DNA of 64,000 nucleotides from Streptomyces ochraceiscleroticus. GTDB lineage: Bacteria > Actinomycetota > Actinomycetes > Streptomycetales > Streptomycetaceae. The stretch's first letter is position 1, and every line of letters begins with the position of its first letter. Under the pieces are notes generated by a model. It saw only the letters and a program-made list of their open reading frames with translations, did no database searches and was not told the origin of the DNA. Shown here in pieces: positions 47,652 to 56,081 of the stretch. Position numbers and translations under genes: made by a program. The stretch is taken from positions 62,001 to 126,000 of the forward strand of contig NZ_JOAX01000019.1 of NCBI RefSeq assembly GCF_000720485.1, written 5' to 3'.

Positions 47652-47735
47652 GGTCTACTGTCCGGTGTCGACGGCCTACTGCGAGGTGTCGACCGTCTAC
47701 CGCCAGGTGTCGACGGTCTACTGCCAGGTGCCGCC
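47652..47735. repeat. Four tandem 21-bp GTCTAC...GTGTCGAC repeats
   Basis: Units at 47652-47672, 47673-47693, 47694-47714 and 47715-47735, with consensus start GGTCTACTG and end GGTGTCGAC. They fill the 81-bp gap between the convergent caspase-KAP and RDD genes and run 18 bp into the RDD coding end. There are no spacers, so it is not CRISPR. Could be a terminator-like array, protein-binding array or slippage product. Confidence 0.85.
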
Positions 47736-48311
47736 GGGCTGAGGCATCGGCGCGGCGTCGGCGCGCACGACGACCACGCTGGTGATCTTGTCAGCGAACG
47801 TCTGGCTCTTGGCGTCCCAGATGGCCCACCACCAGCCCAGCCCGAACACCACGTTGTTCAGGAACTGGAGCAGCCGGCGGCCCAGGGCCAGTCCGACGCC
47901 GAGCATCTGACCATCACGCTCGCGGATGGCCCGGATGCCGAGGACCTTCTTGCCCACGGTCTGCCCGGTCCGGCCCTCGCGCCGCAGTTGGAAGACCACG
48001 GCCACGATCATCGCCAGGACCCCGATCCAGGCCACGATGTTCGCGAAGGCCTCGCCGCTTTCGCCCGAGCTCTCTGCGATGCCGGTCCCGATGCCCATCA
48101 GCAGCCACATCGGCCCGAAGTTGATCAGAACGTCGAGCACGAACGCGCCCGCACGCTGCAACCAGCCGGCATACGGCGGATGCTGCGGCGCGTACGAGAA
48201 CCCGGCCTGCTGCGGGGGCGGGTAGGGGGACCCGTGTGCCTGCTGCTTCATCGGCGGTTGCTGGGGCGGGTAGCCGTACGGCGTCTGCGGCGGCGGCCCG
48301 GGGTGACTCAC
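47718..48311 (-). CDS. RDD-family membrane protein
   Basis: A 197-residue protein: a Pro/Gln/Tyr-rich cytoplasmic head (1-45, PYGYPPQQPP-like), then an RDD domain (about 48-185) with its Arg/Asp helices (AGWLQRAGAFVLDVLINFG; GQTVGKKVLGIRAIRERDG; LLQFLNNVVFGLGW; DKITSVVVV). GTG 48311 has GAGGAG 8 nt upstream. RDD proteins are small transporters or membrane accessory proteins; some are Na+/Li+ antiporters. Its role is unknown. Convergent with the caspase-KAP gene. Confidence 0.85.
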   Translation of the reverse strand: MSHPGPPPQTPYGYPPQQPPMKQQAHGSPYPPPQQAGFSYAPQHPPYAGWLQRAGAFVLDVLINFGPMWLLMGIGTGIAESSGESGEAFANIVAWIGVLAMIVAVVFQLRREGRTGQTVGKKVLGIRAIRERDGQMLGVGLALGRRLLQFLNNVVFGLGWWWAIWDAKSQTFADKITSVVVVRADAAPMPQPGGTWQ

Positions 48312-48375
48312 TGCGAATACTCCTCATCGACAGGGAAGGTGGGCAGTGAAGGGTAGCCCGGCCCACCTGGAGTGA

Positions 48376-49017
48376 TCAGCCACCGGCCTCTCCCTCCCGG
48401 CTCTCGCCCTCGCGACTCTTGCCCTCCCGGGCCTTCGGCTTGGCACGTACGTGCATGCGCTCGCCCTGGCGCCCGAAGAGGCTCAGCAGCTCGACCGGTC
48501 CGTCACCGGTACTGCCGAACCAGTGCGGCAGCCGGGTGTCGAACTCCGCCGCCTCGCCCGGAGGCAGTACCAGGTCGTGGTCGGCCAGGATCAACCGCAG
48601 CCGCCCGGAGAGCACGTAGAGCCACTCGTACCCCTCGTGGGTGCACAGCTCCGGTTCGCTCCGAGTGGCCGGGAGGATCATCTTGAAGGTCTGCAGCGGG
48701 CCGGGCTGCCGGGTGAGCGGCAGCACGATGTTGCCGTTCACGCGCTGCGGCGTGAGGCGGATGCGGGGATCGCCGACCTCGGGGGCGACGACCAGCTCGT
48801 CCAGCGGCACCTGGTGCGCCTGCGAGATCGGCAGCAGCAGCTCCAGGCTGGGGCGGCGCTGCCCGGCCTCCAGACGGGAGAGCGTGCTCTTCGAGATACC
48901 GGTCGCCTCGGAGAGCGCCGCCAGGGTCACGCCGCGCTGAGTGCGCAGGCGCTTGAGGCGGGGACCGACTTCGGTGAGGGCTCGGGCGATGGCGGGTGAA
49001 TGCTCCACGCCGCCCAT
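48376..49017 (-). CDS. XRE-family regulator with C-terminal cupin
   Basis: A 213-residue regulator. The Cro/CI HTH is at about 14-65 (RLKRLRTQRGVTLAALSEAT then GISKSTLSRLEAGQRRPS) and a cupin sensor at about 100-185 (ELCTHEGYEWLYVLSGRLRL, then LPPGEAAEFDTRLPHWF). The tail repeats REGKSREGESREGE. ATG 49017 follows GGGGCGG; the open frame continues to a TTG at 49044. It is divergent from the thioredoxin-reductase-like gene, which it likely controls through the GGCAA/TTGCC repeat between them. Such HTH-cupin proteins sense small carboxylates, amino acids or peptides. Confidence 0.88.
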   Translation of the reverse strand: MGGVEHSPAIARALTEVGPRLKRLRTQRGVTLAALSEATGISKSTLSRLEAGQRRPSLELLLPISQAHQVPLDELVVAPEVGDPRIRLTPQRVNGNIVLPLTRQPGPLQTFKMILPATRSEPELCTHEGYEWLYVLSGRLRLILADHDLVLPPGEAAEFDTRLPHWFGSTGDGPVELLSLFGRQGERMHVRAKPKAREGKSREGESREGEAGG

Positions 49018-49039
49018 TGCACCGCCCCGTCCCGGAAAC

Positions 49040-49055
49040 GGCAACAGACATTGCC
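49040..49055. promoter_or_regulatory. GGCAA/TTGCC inverted repeat between XRE and oxidoreductase genes
   Basis: 5-bp arms GGCAA (49040-49044) and TTGCC (49051-49055), spacer 6, in the 121-bp divergent region. A candidate operator for the XRE-cupin protein. Short arms, so uncertain. Confidence 0.3.
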
Positions 49056-49138
49056 TCTACTGGGCGGCGCCCGCACCCTGATGCCACAAGTCACCGCCGC
49101 GAGCGACAGGAAGACGGCAAACAGAAGACAGGAAGGCC

Positions 49139-50125
49139 GTGAGGAGCATGACGAACGCAACAGCCGACGACTCCGCGTACGACGTGATCGTGATCGGTGC
49201 GGGTGCCGGCGGGCTCAACGCCGCGCTGGTACTGGCCCGTTCCCGCCGCCGAGTGGCAGTAGTGGACGCCGGGCAGCCGCGCAACGCCCCCGCCGCGCAC
49301 ATGCACGGCTTCCTCTCCCGGGACGGCATGGCGCCGAGGGAGCTGCTGGCAGCCGGACGCACCGAACTGGCCGGGTATGGCGCGCACTTGATAACAGGTC
49401 AGGTCGACCGAGTGGACGTCCTCCCCGAATCCCGGCCCGGTTTCCGGATACGGCCGGCCGGCGGCCCCGCACTCGACGCCCGCCACGTCGTGGTGGCGAC
49501 CGGACTGCGCGACACCCTGCCCGACATCCCGGGCGTCCGCGAACGATGGGGTACCGACCTGCTGTTCTGCCCGTACTGCCACGCCTACGAAGTCCGTGAC
49601 CAGCCGATCGGGGTACTGGGTACGCACCCGGGCGCGGTCGGCCACACGCTGCTGCTGCGCCAGTGGTCGGACGACATCGTGTACTTCGCGCACACCCAGC
49701 AGCCGAGCGAGGAGGAGCGCGAGCGGCTGGCCGCCCGCGGAGTGCGCATCGTCGAGGGCACGGTCAAGCGGCTCGTGGTGGAGGACGACCGGCTGCGCGG
49801 GGTCGAACTGACCGAGGGACGCGTAGTACCCCGCAGCGCGGTCTTCGTCTTCCCGACGATGGTGCCCCGCGACGCCCTGCTCACCGGTATGGGCTGCGCG
49901 AAGGACGACAACGGCTGGGTCATCACCGACCGCGCGGGCCGCACCAGCGTGCCCGGTGTGTGGGCGGTGGGCAATGTCATCGACCCCCGCGCGCTGGTGG
50001 TCACCGCCGCCGGCATGGGCGCGGCCGCGGCCTTCGCCCTCAACCAAGAGCTGGTGAACGACGACATCACCCGCGCCGTCGAACGCCACCGCATGGCCAC
50101 GGCCCTGCCACCGCTCGTACGCTGA
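49139..50125 (+). CDS. NAD(P)/FAD-dependent oxidoreductase, thioredoxin reductase-like
   Basis: Up to 328 residues with the TrxB fold: FAD motif VIVIGAGAGGLNAALVLARS (about 16-35), VATGLRDTLPDIPG, redox-type CPYC (FCPYCHAYEV, about 143-152), NADPH half with GVLGTHPGAVGHT, and a final GNVIDPRALVVTAAGMGA. GTG 49139 and ATG 49148 are both possible; GAGGAG lies too near the ATG and GGAAGG rather near the GTG. The CxxC suggests disulfide reduction, but no thioredoxin gene is close. Divergent from the XRE-cupin regulator. Confidence 0.87.
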   Translation: MRSMTNATADDSAYDVIVIGAGAGGLNAALVLARSRRRVAVVDAGQPRNAPAAHMHGFLSRDGMAPRELLAAGRTELAGYGAHLITGQVDRVDVLPESRPGFRIRPAGGPALDARHVVVATGLRDTLPDIPGVRERWGTDLLFCPYCHAYEVRDQPIGVLGTHPGAVGHTLLLRQWSDDIVYFAHTQQPSEEERERLAARGVRIVEGTVKRLVVEDDRLRGVELTEGRVVPRSAVFVFPTMVPRDALLTGMGCAKDDNGWVITDRAGRTSVPGVWAVGNVIDPRALVVTAAGMGAAAAFALNQELVNDDITRAVERHRMATALPPLVR

Positions 50126-50164
50126 CACTCCGGTCGTACCACCCGGTCGTATCACCCTCGGATC

Positions 50165-50180
50165 TCTACACTGCTGTAGA
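50165..50180. promoter_or_regulatory. TCTACA/TGTAGA palindrome upstream of terD-type gene
   Basis: Perfect 6-bp arms TCTACA (50165-50170) and TGTAGA (50175-50180) with spacer CTGC, 75 bp before the TerD start, in an AT-richer stretch that should hold the promoter. A candidate operator. Confidence 0.4.
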
Positions 50181-50254
50181 TACCGAAGATTCAACCCCTG
50201 GCTTCAGCTCCACCCACTGCCGGGAACCGACCGACACAAGCGAGGCTTCTCCGT

Positions 50255-50836
50255 ATGTCCGTGAATCTGAACAAGGGTCAGCAGATCAGCCTGAGCAAGT
50301 CCGACGGCGGCACGCTCAGCGTCGTACGCATGGGCCTGGGCTGGCAGGCAGCGCAGCGCAAGGGCTTCCTCGCCAAGCTGGCCGGCACCCGGGAGATCGA
50401 CCTGGACGCCTCGGCGGTGCTCCTCGCCGACAAACAGCCCGTGGACGTCGTCTTTTTCCAGCACCTGACCAGCGACGACGGTTCCGTGCAGCACAGCGGG
50501 GACAACCTCGTCGGCGGCACGGGGCAGGGCGATGACGAATCCATCGCGGTCGACCTCCGGCGCGTCCCGCCCCACGTCGACCAGATCGTCTTCACGGTGA
50601 ACTCCTTCACCGGCCAGACCTTCAAAGAAGTGCAGAACGCATACTGCCGACTGATCGACGAGAGCACCGGTGAAGAATTGGCCCGCTACACCCTCACCGG
50701 CGGCGGCCAGCACACCGCCCAGATCATGGCCAAGGTCTACCGCTCCGGCACCACCTGGCAGATGGCCGCCCTCGGCGAACCGGCCTCGGGCCGCACCTTC
50801 CAGGACCTGATGCCCGCCATCAGCCGCCTGCTCTGA
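50255..50836 (+). CDS. TerD-family stress protein
   Basis: A 193-residue TerD protein: head VNLNKGQQISLSKSDG, beta-sandwich, and the calcium-site segments LTSDDGSVQHSGDN (72-84) and GDDESIAVDL (92-101), followed by VFTVNSFTGQTFKEV, all family hallmarks. TerD proteins bind Ca2+ and support tellurite, phage or general envelope stress tolerance; Streptomyces has many paralogues. The ribosome-binding site is weak (GCGAGG). Monocistronic, with a clear terminator downstream. Confidence 0.92.
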   Translation: MSVNLNKGQQISLSKSDGGTLSVVRMGLGWQAAQRKGFLAKLAGTREIDLDASAVLLADKQPVDVVFFQHLTSDDGSVQHSGDNLVGGTGQGDDESIAVDLRRVPPHVDQIVFTVNSFTGQTFKEVQNAYCRLIDESTGEELARYTLTGGGQHTAQIMAKVYRSGTTWQMAALGEPASGRTFQDLMPAISRLL

Positions 50837-50844
50837 CACCCCCG

Positions 50845-50868
50845 GCGGGGGCCGCACATGGCCCCCGC
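50845..50868 (+). terminator. Terminator after terD-type gene
   Basis: A perfect 9-bp stem GCGGGGGCC (50845-50853) and GGCCCCCGC (50860-50868), loop GCACAT, 8 bp after the TerD stop. Confidence 0.75.
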
Positions 50869-50921
50869 CTCCCGCACACTCCCACTCCCGCCCCGCACTC
50901 CACCCATCTATACACCCCACG

Positions 50922-50938
50922 TATACATGCCATGTATA
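50922..50938. promoter_or_regulatory. 17-bp palindrome overlapping the methyltransferase promoter
   Basis: Arms TATACATG (50922-50929) and CATGTATA (50931-50938) around one C. A larger CTATACA/TGTATAG pair (50908-50914, 50933-50939) surrounds it. TATAGT at 50935-50940 may be the -10, so a bound regulator would occlude the promoter. The regulator is unknown. Confidence 0.6.
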
Positions 50939-51000
50939 GTCCGACGAGCAGGCGAACCTCACCTCACATTGAGGTGCTCGGAGTACTTGGAGTACCACGC

Positions 51001-51777
51001 ATGGCCACGAAGAAGAACCTGGTCGCCAACCGCGCCGCCCTCACCCACAAGGTCCGGTACGCCATAGGCCACCCGCACCGCATCGCCCCGTACGTCAAGC
51101 GCGCGGCCCGGGACCGCTGGCTGGCCTTCAAACACCCCGACCACGTCGGTTACTACCGCGCCGTCATGGCCTCCGACACCCGCCGCAACCCCGAGGCCGC
51201 CGTCGGCAGCCAGACGCACGACCGCTGGCTGGCGCTGGGGAAGATGCAGTTCGACTACCTCCGCGAGCACGGCCTCACGCCGCAGTCACGGATGCTCGAC
51301 ATCGGCTGCGGCAACCTCCGCGCCGGCTGGCACTTCATCGACCACCTGGAACCGGGCCACTACTACGGCATCGACATCTCCCCCGACATCCTCATCGCCG
51401 CGAAGCAGACCCTGACCACCCAGGGCCTCCAGGAGAAGGTGCCGCACCTGACGATCACTCAGGACCTCACCCTGGACTTCCTCCCCGACGCCTACTTCGA
51501 CGTCGTACACGCCCACAGCGTCTTCTCGCACTCCCCCATCGAAATCATCGACGAGTGCCTGGCCCACGTCGGCCGCGTCCTGGCCCCCGGCGGCTTCTTC
51601 GACTTCACCTTCGACCGCACCACCGGCACCGAACACCAGGTCCTCCGCGAGGACTTCTACTACCGCACCGAAACCCTCATCGCCCTCGCCGCGACATACG
51701 GCCTCAAGGCCCGCTTCATGGACGACTGGGAGACCCGTCGGCACGGCCAGTCGAAGATCCGCGTCACCGCGAGCTGA
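51001..51777 (+). CDS. Class I SAM-dependent methyltransferase
   Basis: A 258-residue protein. A basic head (1-45) precedes a Rossmann methyltransferase: motif I MLDIGCGNLRAGWH (about 98-111), YYGIDISPD (post-I acid), DVVHAHSVFSH (motif II) and VLAPGGFFDFTFDR (motif III). ATG 51001 has TTGGAG 8 nt upstream. The SAM site is intact; the acceptor is unknown, and the text resembles sugar- or lipid-type methyltransferases without clear assignment. Preceded by a palindromic operator, so probably conditionally expressed. Its end overlaps the convergent lipoprotein gene by 14 bp. Confidence 0.87.
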   Translation: MATKKNLVANRAALTHKVRYAIGHPHRIAPYVKRAARDRWLAFKHPDHVGYYRAVMASDTRRNPEAAVGSQTHDRWLALGKMQFDYLREHGLTPQSRMLDIGCGNLRAGWHFIDHLEPGHYYGIDISPDILIAAKQTLTTQGLQEKVPHLTITQDLTLDFLPDAYFDVVHAHSVFSHSPIEIIDECLAHVGRVLAPGGFFDFTFDRTTGTEHQVLREDFYYRTETLIALAATYGLKARFMDDWETRRHGQSKIRVTAS

Positions 51778-53014
51778 CCGGCCGGCGGTCCTGCGACCGC
51801 TGGAGGGCGCGGAAGTCGTCGAAGAACCCGTAATTGGGGGCCGGCAGACCGCCGTCGGGCCGCTCGACGGTGCGGTTGGCGTAGAGGCTGTTCAACAGCC
51901 AGGGCTGCTTGTCCGGCCCGAAGTCCTGGGCCATCGCGGCTGCTTGGGTGACACCGTACGTGGCCACGGCGAGGCGTCCGGTGTCCCGGAACCGGCCCAC
52001 CTGAGTCCGCAGGAAGTGCTTGTGGTTCTCGAACCAGGGGCTCATCGAGAGGAAGTCCCGCCACTGCTCCGCCGGCACGGGGTGCTCGATGGCCTGCTTG
52101 ATCACCTGCCATACCCGGGTGTCAGGCGAAACGCCGTAGCGGCGCGCGTACGGGGCGGGCACCGCATCCTTCAGGTGCTGCTCCCACAGCTTCACCAGGG
52201 AGAACTCGGTGACCAGGAACTTCTGCTCCTTCCGCAGCCGGGGCAGCACGTAGTCGAGGTACGCCTGCACGTTGCCCGGCCCGGCCACGTGCGGGTGGAT
52301 GTCCACCCCCTCGATCTCCGGGGTGGCGCGCGTGAAGGACAGCCAGCGGTCGGTGGCCTTCGTCCGCTTGTCCGGCTGGTCGAGGAAGTTGAGCGCTCCC
52401 ATGTAGAGGCGGGTACGGCAGCCGGAGGGGAAGTGCTTCTTGCGGTACGCGATGACGTGCGCCGCGATCTTTTCGTAGAAGGTGTTCAGCGCGCCCGAGT
52501 CGCGGTCCTGCTGCAGGCTTTCGATGAACGGCTCGTTGGCGATGGCCAGTACGTCGACGGAGTCGAGCACGGCGTGCAGGACCTTGTCGACCCGGTCGAG
52601 CTCCGCGGCCATGGCCGGGCTGTCCGGCCGTGGCAGGGCCCGGTGGTTGTACGGGAACTTCAGCGAGAGCACCGTGCCGTAGCCCTGCCGGTGGGCATCC
52701 AGCAGCTTCTTCACGGCACGCTGCCGGGAGGCGTCGGCCCCGACCTCGGGCATCGGGACGAAGCCCCGGAGCCAGCTCGCGGAGAGCTCGCGCAACTCGG
52801 CGAAGGTCACGCTGTCGGGGTCCTCGTTGAAGTTCGCCCCCAGGATGCCGGCCGGGCCGTCGGCGGCGGCTCTTCCGGCGGCAGCCTTCCCGGTGGCAGC
52901 CTTCCCAGTGGCATCGCGGCCGGCCTTCTCCGCGGATTGTTGGTCACCCGTCGAGCACCCCGCGGCCACAAAAGCTCCGCCCGACAGTGCCAGAAGACGC
53001 CGCCGCGTAATCAA
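51764..53014 (-). CDS. Lipoprotein with glycoside-hydrolase-like (beta/alpha)8 domain
   Basis: A 416-residue exported lipoprotein. A twin-arginine-like head (TRRRLLALSGG) and lipobox ending at Cys20 are followed by an Ala/Lys/Gly repeat linker (GKAATGKAAAG, 27-52) and a barrel domain (about 58-400). The glycosidase clan A pattern is suggested by IANEP (Asn-Glu acid/base) and VTEFS (nucleophile Glu) at strand ends, plus VDIHPHV. No specific GH family is recognised. The start is a TTG (53014) with GGGGAG 10 nt upstream; no in-frame ATG or GTG is available. Extracellular polysaccharide cleavage is inferred. Confidence 0.75.
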   Translation of the reverse strand: MITRRRLLALSGGAFVAAGCSTGDQQSAEKAGRDATGKAATGKAAAGRAAADGPAGILGANFNEDPDSVTFAELRELSASWLRGFVPMPEVGADASRQRAVKKLLDAHRQGYGTVLSLKFPYNHRALPRPDSPAMAAELDRVDKVLHAVLDSVDVLAIANEPFIESLQQDRDSGALNTFYEKIAAHVIAYRKKHFPSGCRTRLYMGALNFLDQPDKRTKATDRWLSFTRATPEIEGVDIHPHVAGPGNVQAYLDYVLPRLRKEQKFLVTEFSLVKLWEQHLKDAVPAPYARRYGVSPDTRVWQVIKQAIEHPVPAEQWRDFLSMSPWFENHKHFLRTQVGRFRDTGRLAVATYGVTQAAAMAQDFGPDKQPWLLNSLYANRTVERPDGGLPAPNYGFFDDFRALQRSQDRRPVSSR

Positions 53015-53167
53015 AATCCACTCACTCCCCGTGCTTGGCGCATGCGTTCAGGCCGCACCGGTCCGTTCGACCGTTCCGGCCCCGCCGGCCACGGGAATCG
53101 CATGACCGGCAGTCACCTACCCTGCCCGGTCGTCCCTCGGGTACGCACCCCGCCCCCGCTGACACGT

Positions 53168-53200
53168 GTGCCCGCCGGTCGGGTGCGGACCGGCGGGCAC
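53168..53200 (-). terminator. Hairpin between lipoprotein and MHS transporter genes
   Basis: A perfect 13-bp stem (53168-53180 with 53188-53200), loop of 7, 24 bp after the transporter stop. It separates it from the downstream lipoprotein gene. Confidence 0.8.
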
Positions 53201-53224
53201 GGGGGGGGCGGTGGAGCGTGGCGG

Positions 53225-54844
53225 CTATTCGTCGCCCTTCCGCTCGTGGTGCCGCGGCAAGCGGCCATGGCGGAGGCCGATCCAGACGTCGCGGGCCCGG
53301 CGGCCTGCGCGGGTGCGGCTGTGGGCGACGAGCTCGCGGGCCTGTTGTTCGTCCTCGACCATGTGCGAGGAGCCGCGCAGCGGCTTGCCGGCCGTCTCGT
53401 GGAGGAAGACGGCCGAGATGACGCCGATGATGCCGGCCGCCATCAGGTAGTACGCGGGCACCATCTTGTCGCCCGTGGACTCCACCAGCGCCGAGGCGAC
53501 CAGCGGGGTCGTACCGCCGAAGAGCGAGACGGAGACGTTGAAGGCGACGGACAGGCCGCCGTAGCGCAGATGGGTGGGGAAGAGGGCGGGCAGGGTGGAC
53601 GCGCTGGTGCCCGCGAAGCAGACGAGCAGCAGGCCGAGGATCACGCAGCCGATCGCGGGCAGCAGGATGCCGCCCTGCTTGATGAGGAGGAAGGCGGGGA
53701 TGGCGAGCACCACCATCGCCGAGCCCGCCCAGAGGAACATGGGGCGGCGGCCGAATCGGTCCGAGGAACGGCCGACGGTGGTGATCGTCAGGACGACCAG
53801 GACCATCGTGCCGAGGACGAGCAGCTGGGCGGTCAGGTCGGGTTCGCCGAGGGTGCTGGTCATGTAGGTGGGCAGGTAGGAAGTGACCATGTAGTTGGTC
53901 ACGTTGTAGAGCAGCACCAGGCCCATGCAGATGAGGATGGCCTCCCAGTGGTGCGTGAACAGCTCCTTCAGGCGGCCCTTGCCGGACATACGAGCCTGCT
54001 CGACCGGGTCCTCCGTCAGGGCGCCGTCCTTCTGTGCCTCCTGATGCTTGGCCTCGACCTCCTGGAAGGCCGGGGTCTCCTCCAGCTTCATCCGCATGTA
54101 GAGGCCGATCAGGCCGAGCGGCCCGGCGACGTAGAAGGGGATGCGCCAGCCCCACGAGAGCATCTGCTCGTCGCTGAGGACGGCGGTCAGGACGGTGACG
54201 AGGCTGGAGCCGAGCGAGTAGCCGACGAACGTACCGAAGTCGAGCCAGCTGCCGAGGAAGCCGCGTTTGCGGTCCGGTGAGTACTCCGCGATGTACGTCG
54301 TGGCGCCCGCGTACTCACCGCCGGTCGAGAAGCCCTGCACCAGCCGGCACAGCAACAGCAGTATGGCCGCGGCCAGGCCGATGGACTCATAGCTCGGCAG
54401 GAAGCCGACCGCGAAGGTGCTGATCGCCATCATGATCATGGTGGCGGCGAGCACCCGCTGGCGTCCGATGCGGTCACCCAGCGGCCCGAAGACCAGGCCG
54501 CCGAGCGGGCGCACGAGGAAGGCCGCGGCGAAGGTGGCAAAGGTGGAGATCACCTGCGCGCCGGGCGAGCTGGAGGGGAAGAAGACCTTGCCGAGGGTGG
54601 GCGCGACATAGGCGTAGACGCCGAAGTCGAACCACTCCATCGTGTTGCCCAGGGCCGCGGCCGAAACCGCCCGTCTGACCTGGGGTTTGTCGACAACCGT
54701 GACGTCCTCGGGGGCCACCGGGCGCTTGCGTCGGCGTAGCAGCGTACGCACCATGCGCTCGGTTCGTACGCTGCCCGAACCGTACCCGGCGGACTGCGTA
54801 GCCTTGCGCGCTTGCCTGGATCGTTCGTTCTGCCCGTGTTTCAT
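53225..54844 (-). CDS. MHS-family (ProP-like) metabolite:proton symporter
   Basis: Up to 539 residues, 12-helix MFS of the MHS family: NTMEWFDFGVYAYVAPTLGK (helix 1), FGPLGDRIGRQRVL (motif A) and CRLVQGFSTGGEYAGA (helix 4) match ProP/osmolyte and alpha-ketoglutarate porters. Long hydrophilic loop 6-7 (about 255-290) and a coiled, basic C-terminus (RARELVAHSR-like, ending HERKGDE) recall the coiled-coil tail of osmosensory ProP. Start 54844 is uncertain: its ribosome-binding site is too close, and ATG 54754 (MVRTLLRRRK) fits equally. Imports proline/betaine or organic acids. Confidence 0.87.
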   Translation of the reverse strand: MKHGQNERSRQARKATQSAGYGSGSVRTERMVRTLLRRRKRPVAPEDVTVVDKPQVRRAVSAAALGNTMEWFDFGVYAYVAPTLGKVFFPSSSPGAQVISTFATFAAAFLVRPLGGLVFGPLGDRIGRQRVLAATMIMMAISTFAVGFLPSYESIGLAAAILLLLCRLVQGFSTGGEYAGATTYIAEYSPDRKRGFLGSWLDFGTFVGYSLGSSLVTVLTAVLSDEQMLSWGWRIPFYVAGPLGLIGLYMRMKLEETPAFQEVEAKHQEAQKDGALTEDPVEQARMSGKGRLKELFTHHWEAILICMGLVLLYNVTNYMVTSYLPTYMTSTLGEPDLTAQLLVLGTMVLVVLTITTVGRSSDRFGRRPMFLWAGSAMVVLAIPAFLLIKQGGILLPAIGCVILGLLLVCFAGTSASTLPALFPTHLRYGGLSVAFNVSVSLFGGTTPLVASALVESTGDKMVPAYYLMAAGIIGVISAVFLHETAGKPLRGSSHMVEDEQQARELVAHSRTRAGRRARDVWIGLRHGRLPRHHERKGDE

Positions 54845-55112
54845 GGCTCCGCGTACTCGTCGTCGGGTCGGGTGGCGTGGGCGGGTGCCGTCCGGAGCGC
54901 GGATGACCGCCGCGACTGACACGCTTTCGTCATCCTATTGCCGGTTTGCCCCACTGGGCACAGTTTGCCAGTGCGCGCGCCGTCCGTACCGTAAGCTCCC
55001 ACCGGCCCCCCGCGTACCCACTTGACCGCGGACAAACGACCCCGCCCCGCCTGAGTCCCCTGCCGCCGGTCCCCTGCCCTCCGCCACGCTCCCCGGGCGT
55101 GTCCGCCGCCGT

Positions 55113-55970
55113 TCACCCGTCCAGAGGTGCGCTCCGGAACACGCCGGGTGTCACGCCGTAGACGCGTTGGAACCAGCGACTGAAGTGCGCCTGGTCGGCG
55201 AAGCCGGTGGCGGCCGCGGCGTCGGCGGGCGTCGTACCGGCACGCAGCAGCGAACGGGCCCGCCGCAGCCGGAGTTGTCGCTGATAGTCGCTGGGGGCGA
55301 GGCCGTACTCGGCGCGGAAGGCCCGGTAGAGCGCGAACCGGCTGCACCCGGCGGCCGCCGCCAGCCGCTCGGCGGGCACGGCCTCCAGGTACGCCTCCTG
55401 CAGCAGATCCCGCGCCCGGCGCGCGGCCTGGCGGCGGGCGCGGTCGGTGGGCGTGCGGGCGGCGAGCGCGGCGGAGGCCGAAGCGGTGGCGGCGCGGCGG
55501 GCCAGCGCGGTCACGGCCGCGGTCAGACGTTCGTCGCGGACCAGCGGATCGGTGGTGCCGGCCAGCGCGGCGTGCAGCCGGGTGAGCGCGTACGCGAGCG
55601 CCGGGTCGGTCAGTACGGGGTGCGGGAACAGTGGGAGCGCGCCGGAGCGGCCGTCGGTGGCATCGGCGAGTACGTCACGCACGACGGACGGGCCGAGGTG
55701 CACGATCCGGTAGTGGTAGCCCAGCTCCGCCGCGGCCCGGCCGTCGTGCACGTCCTCCGGGTTGAACGCCATCACCATCCCGGCGCCGCTGGTGTGCGCG
55801 GCACCGCGGCAGCGGAAGCGCTGGGCACCGGCGTCGGTGATGCCGAAGGAGTACGTGTCGTGACTGTGCAGCGGATAGACGTGGTCGCGGAAGCGCGCGT
55901 GCATGGCCTCCACGGGGCGGGTGCCGTCCCGCCAGTACCGCACCCAACTGCCGCCCGCGCCCGTCCCCAT
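55113..55970 (-). CDS. AraC-family regulator
   Basis: A 285-residue regulator from ATG 55970 (the open frame reaches 56036). Cupin sensor about 20-110 (PLHSHDTYSFGITDAG; MAFNPEDVHDGR), an Ala/Arg-rich hinge, and double HTH at about 190-280 (AERLAAAAGCSRFALYRAF and PADAAAATGFADQAHFSRWF), ending RVYGVTPGVF. Divergent from the EamA exporter gene, 111 bp away: the AraC-LysE/EamA pairing is common and suggests control of amino acid or metabolite export. Confidence 0.88.
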   Translation of the reverse strand: MGTGAGGSWVRYWRDGTRPVEAMHARFRDHVYPLHSHDTYSFGITDAGAQRFRCRGAAHTSGAGMVMAFNPEDVHDGRAAAELGYHYRIVHLGPSVVRDVLADATDGRSGALPLFPHPVLTDPALAYALTRLHAALAGTTDPLVRDERLTAAVTALARRAATASASAALAARTPTDRARRQAARRARDLLQEAYLEAVPAERLAAAAGCSRFALYRAFRAEYGLAPSDYQRQLRLRRARSLLRAGTTPADAAAATGFADQAHFSRWFQRVYGVTPGVFRSAPLDG

Positions 55971-56081
55971 GGCCGCATTATGACGCGCGGGCGCGGGCGC
56001 GCTGCCGAGTGCGGACGCTCTGCCGTGTGCGCGCACGAGCGTTCAAGACGGGCGGGGCTCCGGGCCGTCAGAGTCGGAGCC

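Noticed and set aside
47652..47735. CRISPR-like array
   Set aside because: Repeats are directly adjacent without spacers and no cas genes are present.
47637..48356. Plus-strand ORF starting in the 21-bp repeats (GVDGLL-like heptapeptides)
   Set aside because: The repeats are translated only by chance; the rest is the complement of the RDD gene with its clear membrane helices.
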